From Hemerocallis citrina (lineage: Eukaryota; Streptophyta; Magnoliopsida; Asparagales; Asphodelaceae), in assembly GCA_017893485.1 (NCBI GenBank), contig JACEHZ010000198.1:868001-932000 (forward strand): 64,000 bases of DNA, in the 5' to 3' direction. Positions 9,910-21,043 of this stretch are shown here, in pieces; the stretch's first letter is position 1; the number at the start of each line of letters is the position of its first letter. The notes beneath the pieces were generated by a model. It did not search any database. It worked only from the letters and a program-made list of their open reading frames with translations, and was not told where the DNA came from. A program made the translations under genes and the position numbers.

Positions 9910-12900
9910 GTAACACCCTGAATTCCAAATAAGACCGAATTCGAGATTTCACAGGATCTTTACTTCACTTCGTAAAATTTTACAAGGAATTTAAAATTTT
10001 TTCAATAACATCAGAGTTCAAATACATCTTTGTTTACATAGCGGAAGAATGAAAGATTACAACATTGAAAACAAAATATAACTTGTACAACTTCATCAAA
10101 TAAAGAGTCGATTTCATCATAACATCTTCATAGCAAAGTCCATTACCTGCATATCAAGCTGTGGGCACATCAGTCACTTACAACTGACGAAAGTGTTATA
10201 CTCAGTTATCCTCTCTATGCCGTACATATAACGATCTCATTACTTTAACAAAATTCACAAAAGATTGAATGAACAAATAAAGTGTTAAATCGTGACTACG
10301 CTAAACATGTAAGTGTATGTCATACCTTAATACCTAATGCACACATTTTTACACTAGGATAACACTAATGCACACTTGTTCGGATTCTATGCATCCCATA
10401 CTACATAGGTCCGAGGGCAAGCGCCTACGTACTCCACAATAAATGGCTCGATCCCTCGCCATGATAACTACACAGTAATGAAGCAAGGTTTAGATCATTC
10501 CATGAATATGGACCCCAGCCACGGAGATCCACTGCCGACTGTTATAACAGGTCCCTCATCGTGCGAATCACCCCGCAAGTGCCCTTCTAGCCCAGTATAT
10601 GTATATGTAAATAGGAGTTTGGCAAACCCTCCGCCTGACTACGCTAAGTCCCGGATAAGGCACACCTCCTACAGAGCAACCACAGACCCGAAGATCCACT
10701 ATCGACTGGGTCTATAGTCACGGAGATTCACCGCCGACTATATAGAAGCAACCCACTTACGTTTGCCCAGGTTCACTACATCTTCACTTATGTGCCTAAT
10801 TATATAGTTCAAGACATGAATGAGTTATCATTCCTAGAATTAGTTTTACCTCCTACCAGACTTATTCACAAAAATACGAGATCGCTCCATGGCAAACCTC
10901 AAAATCATATCTCAAATCTTTTCTTTCAATAGTGCCGGTACCCGAGGTCTTACTAACTCTTAAATCATAATTTTTCATGTACAAAAATCATGGGTACACA
11001 TACCGTTTAGTAAACATGTCTTAAACCTAGACATTTTCATCTTTCAATTCATTCACAAAAATACATAGTCGTGTCATCATTCATGAACTAGTTGTTTATT
11101 CAAATTCTTTTTAATCAACATTACTTTCAAGTACACAAATTTTGCCCCATGAATTGTTATAACAAAAGTAACCTATCACAACGTTTCAATTTACTATAAA
11201 ATATTTCTTAAATACGATACAATGTAATTTTCTTTAAAGGATCACTTCACAAAAATATTAGAGTTCTATTCACAAAAATTTTCAGTTCTTTTTATACTTC
11301 AAAATAATTCAAGAAAAACTATCCCTTAATATTTTTCATGTACAAGAATCATGAGTACACATACCCTTTAGTAAACATGTTTTAAACCTAGACATTTTCA
11401 TCTTTCAATTCATTCACAAAAATACATAGTCGTGTCATCATTCATGAACTAGTTGTTTATTCATATTCTTTTTAATCAATATTACTTTCAAGTACACAAA
11501 TTTTGCCACATGAATTGTTATAACAAAAGTAACCTATCACAACGTTTCAATTTACTATAAAATATTTCTTAAATACGATACAATGTAATTTTCTTTAAAG
11601 GATCACTTCACAAAAATATTAGAGTTCTATTCTCGAAATTTTTCACTTCTTTTTATACTTCAAAATAATTCAAGAAAGACTATCCCTTAATATTATTCAT
11701 TCCATTTCATATCCATAATAAATTTTAACCAAATTCCATTTTAGAATAACTCTAATGAAAAGTAAACAACCAAAAAAATAAAAGAGGGGGGGGCTGGGTT
11801 CGAACCCAGTATTGCCGACCACACACAGCAACACCCTAGGCCCGACCCACTACCCACTTAGTCCATGTGGAATTTGTGTCATATTTTTATACCGAATTAC
11901 TCTTAAATTAGTTTCAGTTTCGGTAAATTAAAAAAAAAAAAAAACAAAAGTGAATGTAACCATCAAGTTTCGAACCTAGGATCTCTTTCAACACTGCTCT
12001 GTATTGCAATGGCTAACCAATAAGTCCAAGTGTATTTTTTGTTTAGAAAATGTACTAATGTACTTTTGTTCATTTATTCAGAAAGTGTTTCTTTTTCCAT
12101 GGAACTTGTTTATTCAAAAGATCAAAATCTTTCTAATAATTTTGAAATAAACTTTTTCTTGATACTAGATCTTAAAAATAGTAAACAATAAATTTTCAAT
12201 TCATTAAAACACTATTTTCACTTATTTAGAAAATTCTCTTTCTTATTTTTTTCACATATACTTAGGTTTCTTTTTTTTTTTTTTTTTAAAAACTTAAATT
12301 TACAAAAGAGAGACTAGTGTTCATAACCAATAGTGTTGTTCTCATTTTTAAACAAATTACACTTTTATAATGATACTAGTGTGTTCACTTGAACAAGAGT
12401 ACTCTTTCATGTAATAGTTTATATTCTTTCAAAATAGGACATGCATATGTCAAAAACATTACAAAACACTAATTAAGTTTACTTTCTTTCTTCTTTTCTT
12501 AGTTATTAAAGTATGATGTGGTCACAAACTTCATGAGCACAACAGTTGCAACATACTAATATGGTTTATACCAAAAAGGGATTCTTATCTTTAATTAGCA
12601 TGGTATCTATTTCTTAAACACAACAAAACTACTTTCATACATATCATACTACACTAATATGAATTCTATAATTTTCTCATCAAAATTCTTCTTATAATAC
12701 TCATTTTAACATGCATATCCTACATTAGAAAATAATTAAATCACCCACATTTTGTGAAGCTTGACTAATGAAAGAAAAGAACACCACTTCTAGCTCCAAG
12801 GACTCCTAGCTCCTAGCAAAGGCTTCTTCTCCTAGCAATGGCTTCTTCTCCTAGAAATGGAACTCTCTTACTCTCTTTCTTTTCTTTCTTTCTTTCTTTT

Positions 12901-13524
12901 GATTTTGATAATGTTTTTGGTACAAATGAGAATGAGAAATGGGGCTCTATTTATAGGATTTTGTGAGGGTTTATTATGCATAATTTTACACCTAATAACT
13001 CTCCTTATTAATTTTACAACTCTTCATGTTCTAAACTCCTAAAACCTACAACTCTTCATCTTTCCAACCTTTCAAGTTTGCAACTCCCAAAACTCCCAAA
13101 CTCTTCCCCTCCCCACTCACCAAATCCGGCCTATGCTTGGGTTCAAAAACCAGTCAACTAGTGTGTGTACAAATGCACATATGCACATACAAATTTAATA
13201 CAATCCTAAAACTTTAAATGTGTACTAAAAGTTGTAACTTGTCATGTAATAGTCCAAGCTCAACTTTATTTGTGTTTTTATTAGTGGGCTTGCTATATGG
13301 GCTCATTTCTAATTAATTAATTTAATTATCTCGTGGGCTCTTCTCCTAATGAGCTAGATTTTAATCTATAGGTCCATTGATCAAAAGAAGGCTAATTAAA
13401 ACTTATGCATGCTAAAAATTTGTAATGAGAACAACAAAATGAGAATAAAAATTTGCACGTGCATCATACGTGCAAAAATTTAAAAATGCATTTTAAATAA
13501 AAAATAAATTGTGGGGTGTTACCA
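9910..13524 (-). repeat. 3' LTR of the gypsy element (about 3.6 kb)
   Basis: The outer ends are inverted copies: minus-strand start GGTAACACCCC and end GGGTGTTAC. The final bases differ from the canonical CA. No second copy lies in the window to confirm the limits. It contains a 359-bp tandem duplication, two GTTCGAACC-type phrases (11797, 11968) and a block at 10480-10740 whose reverse complement matches the TRIM interior. Confidence 0.6.
10972..11690. repeat. 359-bp tandem duplication inside the gypsy LTR
   Basis: The text from ATTTTTCATGTACAA at 10972 resumes at 11331 and is followed to about 11690 with few differences: two units of about 359 bp. Confidence 0.8.
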
Positions 13525-13608
13525 CACTCCATCCTTAAAATAGTTCCGTCCCCAGAACTACACTTAGGAGCGAGAAAAATACAAAGAAAGAAAAGTTTAC
13601 AAAAATTT

Positions 13609-14010
13609 TCAGTGGAAGAGCTCAGGGTGATTTTTCATCATCTTTTCCTTTGATTCTCAAGTGGCCTCCTCAACAAACTAGTTCCTCCAAATGACTTTGA
13701 CCATAGGTATCGTCTTGTTTCTCAAGACCTTTTCTCGACGATCCACGATCTCAATAGGATGCTCAGCATAGCTTAAATCCAGTTGCAGAACTTCTGGCAC
13801 TTTGGGCAAATGATAACTCGGGTCAGGGACATAACCTCGTAGCATGGACACATGAAAAATATTGTGTATTTGGGCCAACTCTTCTGGTAGTTCTAACTGA
13901 TAAACTGTCTTCCCAATTCTCTTCAATATTTTGTAGGGTCCAATATATCTCGGGGCTAATTTTCCTCCCCTTCCGAACCGAATCAACCCTTTAGTCGGAG
14001 ACACCTTCAC
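13609..14010 (-). pseudogene. Gypsy pol C-terminus with chromodomain, broken
   Basis: The frame from 14010 reads the end of a gypsy integrase: RYIGPYKILKRIGKTVYQLE, then HNIFHVSMLRGYVPDPSY, the standard segment after the catalytic core. It runs into a chromodomain (PIEIVDRREKVLRN, then VKVIWRN). In the same frame a TAG at 13678 and a TGA at about 13656 follow; the second replaces the conserved Trp of the EEATWE motif. The frame then ends LFH and stop at 13609, just before the polypurine tract. Integrase and chromodomain target chromatin and insert the cDNA; this copy cannot make them. Confidence 0.85.
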
Positions 14011-14048
14011 AAAGACATAGTCACCTTCATCAAACTCCAGGTCTCTCT

Positions 14049-14059
14049 GTAATTTTCAA

Positions 14060-14114
<55 letters not shown>

Positions 14115-14522
14115 TGGAAAAGTAAAAAAAGAAAGGTGGTTGTTTGAAAATTAATGCATGCATGGATGTATAAAGTGAATGGTTAGTGGGGGGCCCACGT
14201 AATGGTAAACAGCAAAAGAGCTTGTTGTTGATTCTCCTAGAGGTGACGTCATCTAGTGATGACGTGGCTTTGGTGAAGGGGGCCCACCTGCTGTGCATGC
14301 TGTGTATTTCGGAAAGAAGAGAAAAGAATGTGGAAATATAGTCCCATATCAGGATTTAAGATGATTAAAATATAATATAAATATAATATCCTATGATCAA
14401 GAGTCACCAATTCGGTTAACCACCTTTTGAGAGGCAGCCTGTAGTGGGCAGTTGTACTACATAGTATCTAATTTGTCTTATAAATTGTATAAATTGTCTG
14501 AGCTAGGGGTAGGGGCATTACA
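14049..14522 (+). repeat. TRIM LTR 2 (5' end clipped)
   Basis: Matches LTR1 from GTAATTTTC onward; the first eleven or so bases are replaced by gypsy sequence. It ends GGGGCATTACA. TA microsatellite at about 14064-14113. Confidence 0.85.
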
Positions 14523-14829
14523 AATGGTATCAGAGCCGACTTTCGACACCGAGTGTGGGGCATGTCTAGATAGTCGGCGGTGGATCTCCGTGGCTATAGA
14601 CCCAGTCGGTGGTGGATCTCCGTGACTGTGGTTGCTTGTTATGATTAGTCTGACGGTGGACTCCAGGACTATATACCCAGTCGGTGGTGGATCTCCGTGA
14701 CTGTGGTTGCCCAGGGAGGGCGGATAGAAAAAAAAAGCAGATGCTCCACATCGACTAGAAAGGAGATCCTGCACTAGATTGTGCATACCCGTGCTCAGCG
14801 AGGATGCTAATTTCTGAAGGGGGAGTGTG
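14523..14829 (+). other. Complete TRIM internal region
   Basis: About 307 bp. It starts with an intact initiator-Met primer site (14525-14536), then several diverged copies of the phrase CAGTCGGTGGTGGATCTCCG, and ends with a polypurine tract (GAAGGGGGAGTGTG, about 14816-14829) that abuts LTR3. No open frame of note, so the element must depend on proteins from another LTR retrotransposon. Confidence 0.75.
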
Positions 14830-14851
14830 TGTAACACCTCGTAATTTTCAA

Positions 14852-14910
<59 letters not shown>

Positions 14911-15256
14911 TGTATAAAGTGAATGGTTAGTGAGGGGCCCACATAATGGTAAACAGCAAAAGAGCTTGCTGTTGATGCTCCTGGAGGTGACGTTATCTAG
15001 TGATGATGTGGCTTTGGGGAAGGGGGCCCACCTGCTGTGCATGCTATGTATTTCGGAAAGAAGTGAAAAGAGTTTGGAAATATGGTCCCATATCGGGATT
15101 TGAGATGATTAAAATATAATATAAATATAATAGCCTATGATCAAGAGTCACCAATCCGGTTAACCACCTTTTCAGAGACAGCCTGTGGTGGGCAGTTGTA
15201 CTACATAGTATCTAATTTGTCTTATAAATTGTATAAATTGTCTGAGCTAGGGGCAT
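14830..15256 (+). repeat. TRIM LTR 3 (3' end clipped)
   Basis: Starts TGTAACACCTCG and matches LTR1 until GAGCTAGGGG. It lacks a stretch after the TA microsatellite that the other two copies have, and its last bases are lost at the copia junction, where a GGCAT microhomology is shared. Confidence 0.8.
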
Positions 15257-15539
15257 GGTAGTTATCAAGTGATCATAAGAAGTTAGCAGTGAATAAATCA
15301 AGTTGAAAGCTTTATCCTCTTCTTTAAGATCATCAGCATTAATCGCCTTCAGTTCAGATATTACTTTATTGAACTCCATAATATGATCTTGAAGATGGGT
15401 ACCTTACGTGGGTTAGCTTCTTCTCTTCTAGGGCAAGGTGCAAGTCCTTCTGAACTAAAACATCATACATTTCCACCTTCCATAGATTGAAATTGATCTT
15501 ACTGTCAAACCGCTTGATCTTCGTCTTTTGATCTGCCAT
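15254..15539 (-). pseudogene. Copia gag N-terminus, broken
   Basis: From the ATG at 15539 the frame begins MADQKTKIKRFD, then NFNLWKVEMYDVLVQKDL, the usual start of plant copia gag. After LEEKK the frame is disturbed by an internal deletion and becomes nonsense. In another frame, from about 15400 down, the UBN2-type gag core resumes: LQDHIMEFNKVISEL, then EEDKAFNLIYSLLTSYDHL. It ends at the truncation. Gag would form the virus-like particle; this piece covers only about 90 residues. Confidence 0.8.
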
Positions 15540-15589
15540 TTCCAAGGAACTCGAATAAATCCACGAATCTTGATTGCTCTGATACCACT

Positions 15590-16340
15590 TGTTAGGAAAT
15601 ATGAGGATCTTGTTGATTCTTTGACACAATCAACACAAAATCACCAAGAAAGACTGGATCACACCAAACACCCACAGTACACAAGAATTGTCCCAGTTAG
15701 TGCTTTCGCCTTAATCCGGGGGAGGAGAAACCGCGATATTATTCAACTAGAAAAAATACAAGAATATTGCAATTCTCACCACGATCCTCTCCCCAGCCTA
15801 ATGGAACTTGATGCTGCTTACAATGGAGAACTCTCTCACCCTCTCAGATGAAGTACTCTCTTCTTCTATTCGGCACTTAATAGAATCATCATAATCTACG
15901 AGCTGTTACAATTATTTATATAAATCTAGAAACAAACCCTAAGTTGATATCTTGTTACAATAGCCATTGGATATTACACAAGAGATAACCCTACGATAGG
16001 AGCCACACGATCCAACTTGAAGAGCAAGTTGGGCTGTTCACGAATCACCTAGATTCCAACCCGAAAACCCATCAATGCTGCTGTCGGTCGACCTACCCCC
16101 AAGGTACGGTCGACCACAACCTTCTGAAGTCCACCCGAGAGCATACCGGTCGACCGCGCAGTCGACTATCGTATTGCTGCAGGAGGGCGGTCGACCGACC
16201 CCAAGGTCCAGTTGATCGCAACCTTCTCTGTTGCCTTCTGCTGACTGTTTCTTGCCTCCACTCCGTTTCCAATCGCCTTTGTCTCTCCATTGTCTTATCT
16301 TCTTCTTATCCAATATAGTATGCAAGACATAAACCCAACA
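15590..16340 (-). repeat. Copia 5' LTR
   Basis: Minus-strand ends TGTTGGG and CCTAACA, 751 bp. It contains GTCGACC-rich text at 16080-16200. No second LTR in the window. Confidence 0.8.
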
Positions 16341-16432
16341 CATACATCCCAGGTCAGCCACTTGCCTAATGACAATTTGTCAAAAAAATTTTTATGTGCC
16401 ACTTTTTAAAACTATTTGTAGAAAAATGACAG

Positions 16433-17125
16433 TTTTTTTTATTTTAAGAAAAGGTGGAATATGGCCACCCCATTTCATTAATAAGCAATTAACCAAACAA
16501 ACCCAGCGTACTGGGCCAAATTACAAACTACAAATAGAAAAATAGAACATGAAGCGACATGACCAGTACATACACTTACTCCAACAACTAATTGTAAGTA
16601 CGTCAACAAAGCTTCGTGCACTGCCTCTCCGGCACGCACACCCACCTGAAGCGAATCACGCGGGATTTAGGAGTTCACCGCTCCCATCCTTCTCCCTAAC
16701 TCCCATGAACTCTCCAAATCACTCTCACATTCAGCCCAGTCAAAGTCACAACCAAAAAGAGAGCCATGGAAAGGATACTTTCACCTCTCTCACGCTTTTG
16801 CTCTCTCAAGCGATTTCTCACCAAACAAAACTCTCACTCACCCTAACCACGGACACAGTCAAAGAGAGAGCCGTGAAGAGGATACCTTCCCCTCTCTCAC
16901 GCTTTTACTCTTTCAAGTGATTTCTCACAAACGCTAATATACACCTGCATAGAGTAGTGATAAGAAACATCTTCACTATGTCACTTTCTCACTCTCTCTC
17001 ACGCAAAAAACCCGTAACAAATCATAAATAACTGAAGGATCACCTTCCCCTCTCGCCCTTGCGGGCGGTGGACGTTGTAGATTTCAGGTTCACTGATGAA
17101 GGCGTAGTGGCAGTGCTATGGACAT
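16433..17125 (-). mobile_element. 5'-truncated LINE-tailed insertion in FB1
   Basis: On the minus strand it ends with the LINE 3' stem-loop (16472-16498), GGGGTGGCC and an A-rich tail, seen here as the T-run at 16433. It is flanked by near-identical target copies: TTGTAGAAAAATGACAGTT (16416-16434) and the same text minus one A and with C to T at 17126-17142. The body resembles the reverse complement of 57420-57640 (GAGAAATCAC and AGAGAGCC phrases), so it belongs to the same chimeric family as 56056-58068 and encodes no LINE protein. Confidence 0.65.
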
Positions 17126-17149
17126 TGTAGAAAATGATAGTTGCCAATA

Positions 17150-17550
17150 TATTTATACTCGTGGACTCAACAACTAAACTCGCTATTCCCAACGACGAGT
17201 TTAGTTGTTTCATGCTCACCGTTGGAACACGGCGAGTATAGCCTTTTCTTTTTAGAAACTCGTCGTTCCCAACGGCAAGTTTAGTTCAAAATTTTCAAAG
17301 AATACTCGTCGTTCCCAACGGCGAGGACATTTACACTAGACTCGCTGTTGGGACGACGAGTTTAGTTCTTTTTTTTTTGAAGACTTGCTGTTCCCAACGG
17401 TAAGGACATTTACACTAAACTTGCTGTTGGGAACGGAATTTTTTTGTTTGTTTTTTATTTATTATTTATTTTTAAAACTCGTTGTTCCCAACGGCGAGGA
17501 GGACATTTACACTAGACTCGCTGTTAGGAACGGCGAGTTTAGTTCAAAAA
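17150..17550. repeat. FB1 left palindrome cluster (9 modules)
   Basis: Modules at about 17176, 17217, 17260, 17302, 17340, 17382, 17418, 17477 and 17516. The ideal module has arms CTCGCCGTT and AACGGCGAG around a CCC or GGG loop. It is followed by TTTAGTT or by GACATTTACACTAG. CCC-loop and GGG-loop modules tend to alternate, so neighbours can also pair with each other. Confidence 0.75.
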
Positions 17551-18214
17551 AAAAATTCTATAGAATTATTTTCGAAAATTTACTAAGTCCAATAGAGTGT
17601 TTCACTCTCTGTGAAGTTTCCTACATCCTCACATGTTGCTGCTAATTTTGGTGTGGGAGCAAACAGAATAAAAGCAAAACTGCTAACTTCTTGCTGGTGT
17701 TAACCATTTCTTGACGCTGCCGCTGACTTGCAAAAAAGTTCGAAATACTGGGATTGTTCCCGACAACAAACCCTCCGACGCTCAAGTCAGTAATCGAGAA
17801 GATTATGAAAGAGTTTTTGTGGAGAAAATACTGATTACCTTTTTTATGGTGGGGGTAGTGGGGTATTTATAGTCGCATTTGAAATCAGTTTCGGGATAAT
17901 TATTTATCTCAACTTCCCGGTATTTTTGGATATGAAACGGAGTTTAAATCATTTCATGATAAGAGATTTGGTTTAAACCATCTCTTAGATATAATCATAA
18001 ATTTGAATTACTCTTTCAATATCCTGGGTTTGTTCATAATGGGCAGTCACCCTGACCCAGTAAGACAGACCCATTTTTGGATTATTGGGTTTTGAAAAGA
18101 CATAGTTCTCATTTTCGGACCCGTTTATAGGTGAAATTACCGTTTACCCCTGAGAGCTTTAAGATTCGTGCCTGATTTGAACGGTTCCGATTTAGTTCTA
18201 TTTTTACCCATATC
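17551..18214. other. FB1 central region
   Basis: No module and no convincing coding frame. It includes the phrase CCCTCCGACGCTCAAGTCAG (17770-17789), a TATA-like GTATTTATAG (17871) and retroelement-leader-like text. It may be captured host or LTR sequence; source not recognised. Confidence 0.35.
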
Positions 18215-18450
18215 ATCGCCGTTCCCAACAACGAGTCTAGTATAAATTTCCTCGCCGTTGGGAACGACGCGTCATTATTGAAAATTTTGAACTAAACTCG
18301 CTATTTCCAACCGCGAGTGTAGTGTAAATGTACTCGCCATTGGGAACAACGAGTTTCTCAAAAAATTAACACTAAACTCGCCGTATCCCAACGACGAGCA
18401 TGAAACAACTAAACTCGCCGTTGGGAACGGCGAGTTTAGTTGTTGAGTCC
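18215..18450. repeat. FB1 right palindrome cluster (6 modules)
   Basis: Modules at about 18220, 18252, 18295, 18332, 18376 and 18412, of the same consensus as the left cluster. The last is a perfect copy with a GGG loop followed by TTTAGTTGTTGAGTCC, mirroring the left end. Confidence 0.75.
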
Positions 18451-18525
18451 ATGAGAATATTTTAGCAACTGTCATCCTTTTGCAAATAGTTTCGAAAAGT
18501 GGCATTAAAAAAAATTCAATTTGTC

Positions 18526-19390
18526 ATGCCATATAGTATATATGGGTGTATATCAGTATGCCCAATCTAAGCAAAAGGGCCTCATCTTGGTTAATTCCAA
18601 TAACATTTCACTATGCAATACCTACGAAATAACAGGGCCGGCCCACTATCTATCCATTCTCTCTTTTTTATAATTGTCTACTTTTTATTTCTATTTTACT
18701 TAGTATACTTTTTATATCTATTTTACTTGGTATAGTAGGGATACAACATATTTATCGAGAGGAGAATATCTGTGTTGCATGTACTGTAAAAGAGGAAGTG
18801 GCAGTGGTCTAAACTTTCTGTGAGATAATATCTATGATTCTAAGTTTTTTGTTTTGGCTAAGGAAGATGTTAGAGGAGTCTTCCAATCGAGAGAGATGCT
18901 TCTGTTTTGTAGTCATTTTTTAATTTTGTTTTCAATTATCCTGTCTAACAAAAAAATAATTATTCCTTATTAAGCCATTTTTTACCAATAAAATTAAATA
19001 GTTATGGATAGTTTTTATTTTTAAAAAGCTTTTTGCTTACATATTTATAGAAATAACTGATTGCATAGGTTGATATTTTGTTCATACGAATCAAAAGAGA
19101 CATTTTAAGTTGTCATCCTAAAGTTATAAAAAAGTATATATTCTGTTTGCAGATCTGATTGTGCTTGAAAACAAATTATTGCTGCCTTGAGAATCTGCTT
19201 CATTCTGATCTTGCTAGTTTTTTATGACCTTTTCTCCTGATGCCTACTGGATGTCTAGTCATTTAGTTTTTGCTTCAATAGAGGTTGCAGCTGCCGTTAT
19301 CTTTAATACGTGTGGTTCTTTGTTGCTAATTTTCAATTTCATTTCAGTTTCTTTTATCTTCTGTTGGCTCTGTAATATTTGATACTCTTC
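18526..19390. other. Unassigned AT-rich spacer
   Basis: No gene. CAGGGCCGGCCC at 18632 resembles a ZMYM1-type hAT end, unpaired. The 25-bp phrase TCTCTGGTTACTAGTATGTC (19390) recurs at 19861 on the far side of the MITE. Confidence 0.35.
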
Positions 19391-19408
19391 TCTGGTTACT
19401 AGTATGTC

Positions 19409-19839
<431 letters not shown>

Positions 19840-19903
19840 TATATATATGTATATATATATTCTCTGGTTACTAGTATGTCACTTGTATATATATATATAT
19901 GTA

Positions 19904-21002
19904 AAGTTAGTCTATTATGAGATGGTGAGATGGGCTCCTTATCGTGAGCGGGAGATCTCAGCTGTCCGATCGCGTTTGATCGCGATCAAACGGCTCATAT
20001 CCCTTCCTGCACACCTTCTGACTAGTTGAGGGGCAAAATGGTCAGATTGAGAGCCATTTCCTTCATTCTCGATCAAATCACACCCCTTTCTCTCCCGCTC
20101 CTGCCTCTTTCGTTGTCAAGAAAGAAAACCCTATTTCGATCTGAGACTCAGCTCACGCCCTCTCCCTCCCGCTCTCACTCTTTCGTTGTCGAGAAAACCC
20201 TACTTCTTATCGTGAGCTGTTCTCTCTCTCCTCGACGACAAACCGTCCTCTCTCTATCTTCGAGGAAAAACCCAAATCGCTGTTAGGGTTTTGATTTCTA
20301 CTCTCAGTGGGTTCTGCCTCACTCTTCGACGACAAACCCAAATCGTGAGGTGGGTTTCGATTTTGATTTTGATTTCTACTCTCAGTGGTCTCTCTCTCTC
20401 TTTCTCTCTCTCTCTGCGATGAAAAACCCAAATTGCGATTAGGGTTTCGATTTCTACTCTCACTAGGGCTCTCTCTCTCTCTTCGACGACAAACCCAAAT
20501 TGCGATTAGGGTTTCGATTCCTGAGCGATTCGAAGAGAAACCCTAGCCCCCAATCATTCTTATCAGGTAATCTCAATTTCAAATTACATTTTGTTTTCTT
20601 CTTTCAAGTTTCACTATGAAAAATTGAGTCTCTACCTGCATGATTAGAATTTTATGTAGATAAAAGGGTACAAAATAGGTGACTGTATGAGATGTTCAGA
20701 ATTGAAGATCCTTCTTGTAGAGTAGTTTATAAGTATTCCACCATTTCGATTTTCAGCATTGTATCAGAATTCTAAAGAAGCAGATGTGTGTACTCATAAC
20801 TCATGTGTGTACTCATATTTGTTAGGTCTGTTAAAATGTTATTACTGGGGTTTGGTTTGCCATTATATAGTGTATAATAGTGTGCTTGAGTGTCATATTG
20901 GCTTTTTTAGTTTATTCCCCTATTTGGTTTATTAGAAGAGGAGCGAGGTGGCCTCTACTGTATATGTATTGTACCTTGTATTTTTATCAGTCAATATGAT
21001 CT
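19904..21002 (+). repeat. Left long TIR, holding promoter and leader of the FAR1-type gene
   Basis: By eye it is nearly identical to the complement of 28209-29292. It contains CTCTCT-rich text, repeated ATTAGGGTTTCGATT phrases (20300-20520) and a splice donor TATCAG then GTAATC at 20567. Because transcription of the transposase must start inside the repeat, the right TIR should carry the same promoter facing inward. Confidence 0.75.
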
Positions 21003-21042
21003 ATATGTTTATTATATATGTTTATTATATTTTTCTATGTAG
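20567..21042 (+). other. Leader intron of the FAR1-type gene
   Basis: Donor CAG/GTAATC at 20567; acceptor CTATGTAG ending at 21042, one base before the ATG at 21044. Its 3' part lies outside the TIR. Confidence 0.55.
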
Positions 21043-21043
21043 A

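Larger units (their letters stand above)
9910..14048 (-). mobile_element. Truncated Tekay-like gypsy chromovirus nested in TRIM
   Basis: A minus-strand element represented by a long 3' LTR (9910-13524), a short polypurine tract (AAGGATGGAGTG, about 13525-13538) and the end of pol with a chromodomain (14010-13609). It interrupts the TRIM internal region: the phrase before 9910 matches the TRIM interior at about 14680-14695. The rest of pol, gag and the 5' LTR are missing, and the sequence runs straight into TRIM LTR2 at 14049. Chromodomain plus a very long LTR fit the Tekay/Del clade. Confidence 0.75.
9256..15256 (+). mobile_element. Tandem TRIM-like LTR element array (three LTRs)
   Basis: Three copies of the same LTR lie in the same orientation: 9256-9738, 14049-14522 and 14830-15256. 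Each complete LTR is followed two bases later by an initiator-Met tRNA primer site, and the only complete internal region is about 307 bp with no coding capacity. The simplest reading is an LTR-int-LTR-int-LTR tandem array of a miniature non-autonomous element. A gypsy element (9910-14048) has inserted in the first internal region, and a deletion joins that gypsy directly to LTR2, removing its first bases. The right LTR is truncated by about 12 bases at the copia junction. Confidence 0.75.
15254..16340 (-). mobile_element. 5' end of a copia retrotransposon
   Basis: A minus-strand LTR (15590-16340), an initiator-Met primer site (15576-15587, two bases from the LTR) and the start of gag. It is cut at 15254 against TRIM LTR3; everything downstream of gag is absent. 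Confidence 0.85.
16364..18525. mobile_element. Foldback element FB1 made of palindromic modules
   Basis: The two ends are long inverted repeats. ATGACAA..., then GCCACTTTT with AAACTATTTG, ATGACAGTTGC and GACTCAACAACTAAACTCG occur at the left (16364-16434, resuming at 17131). The same phrases occur in reverse at the right (18525-18385). Inside the ends are about 15 palindromic modules of about 21 nt. The left arm is split by a LINE-like insertion (16433-17125). No transposase frame, so it is non-autonomous. Confidence 0.7.

Noticed and set aside
11790..12040. GGTTCGAACCC and TTTCGAACCTAGG phrases resembling tRNA T-arms or SINE B-boxes
   Set aside because: No A-box or cloverleaf could be built around them, and they lie inside the gypsy LTR, where such phrases are common.
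14566..14942. Frame with repeated HGDPPPTG-type peptide
   Set aside because: A reading of the TRIM internal repeat and TA microsatellite on the non-element strand; no coding evidence.
15528..16920. Open frames at 15528-15851, 16038-16361 and 16549-16920
   Set aside because: They lie over the copia LTR and the LINE-tailed insertion, with no recognisable protein.
20026..20463. Arg/Glu/Ser-rich frames in the long TIRs (also 28665-29170)
   Set aside because: Translations of CT/GA-rich leader DNA in both orientations; the same text reads as promoter and leader of the FAR1-type gene.
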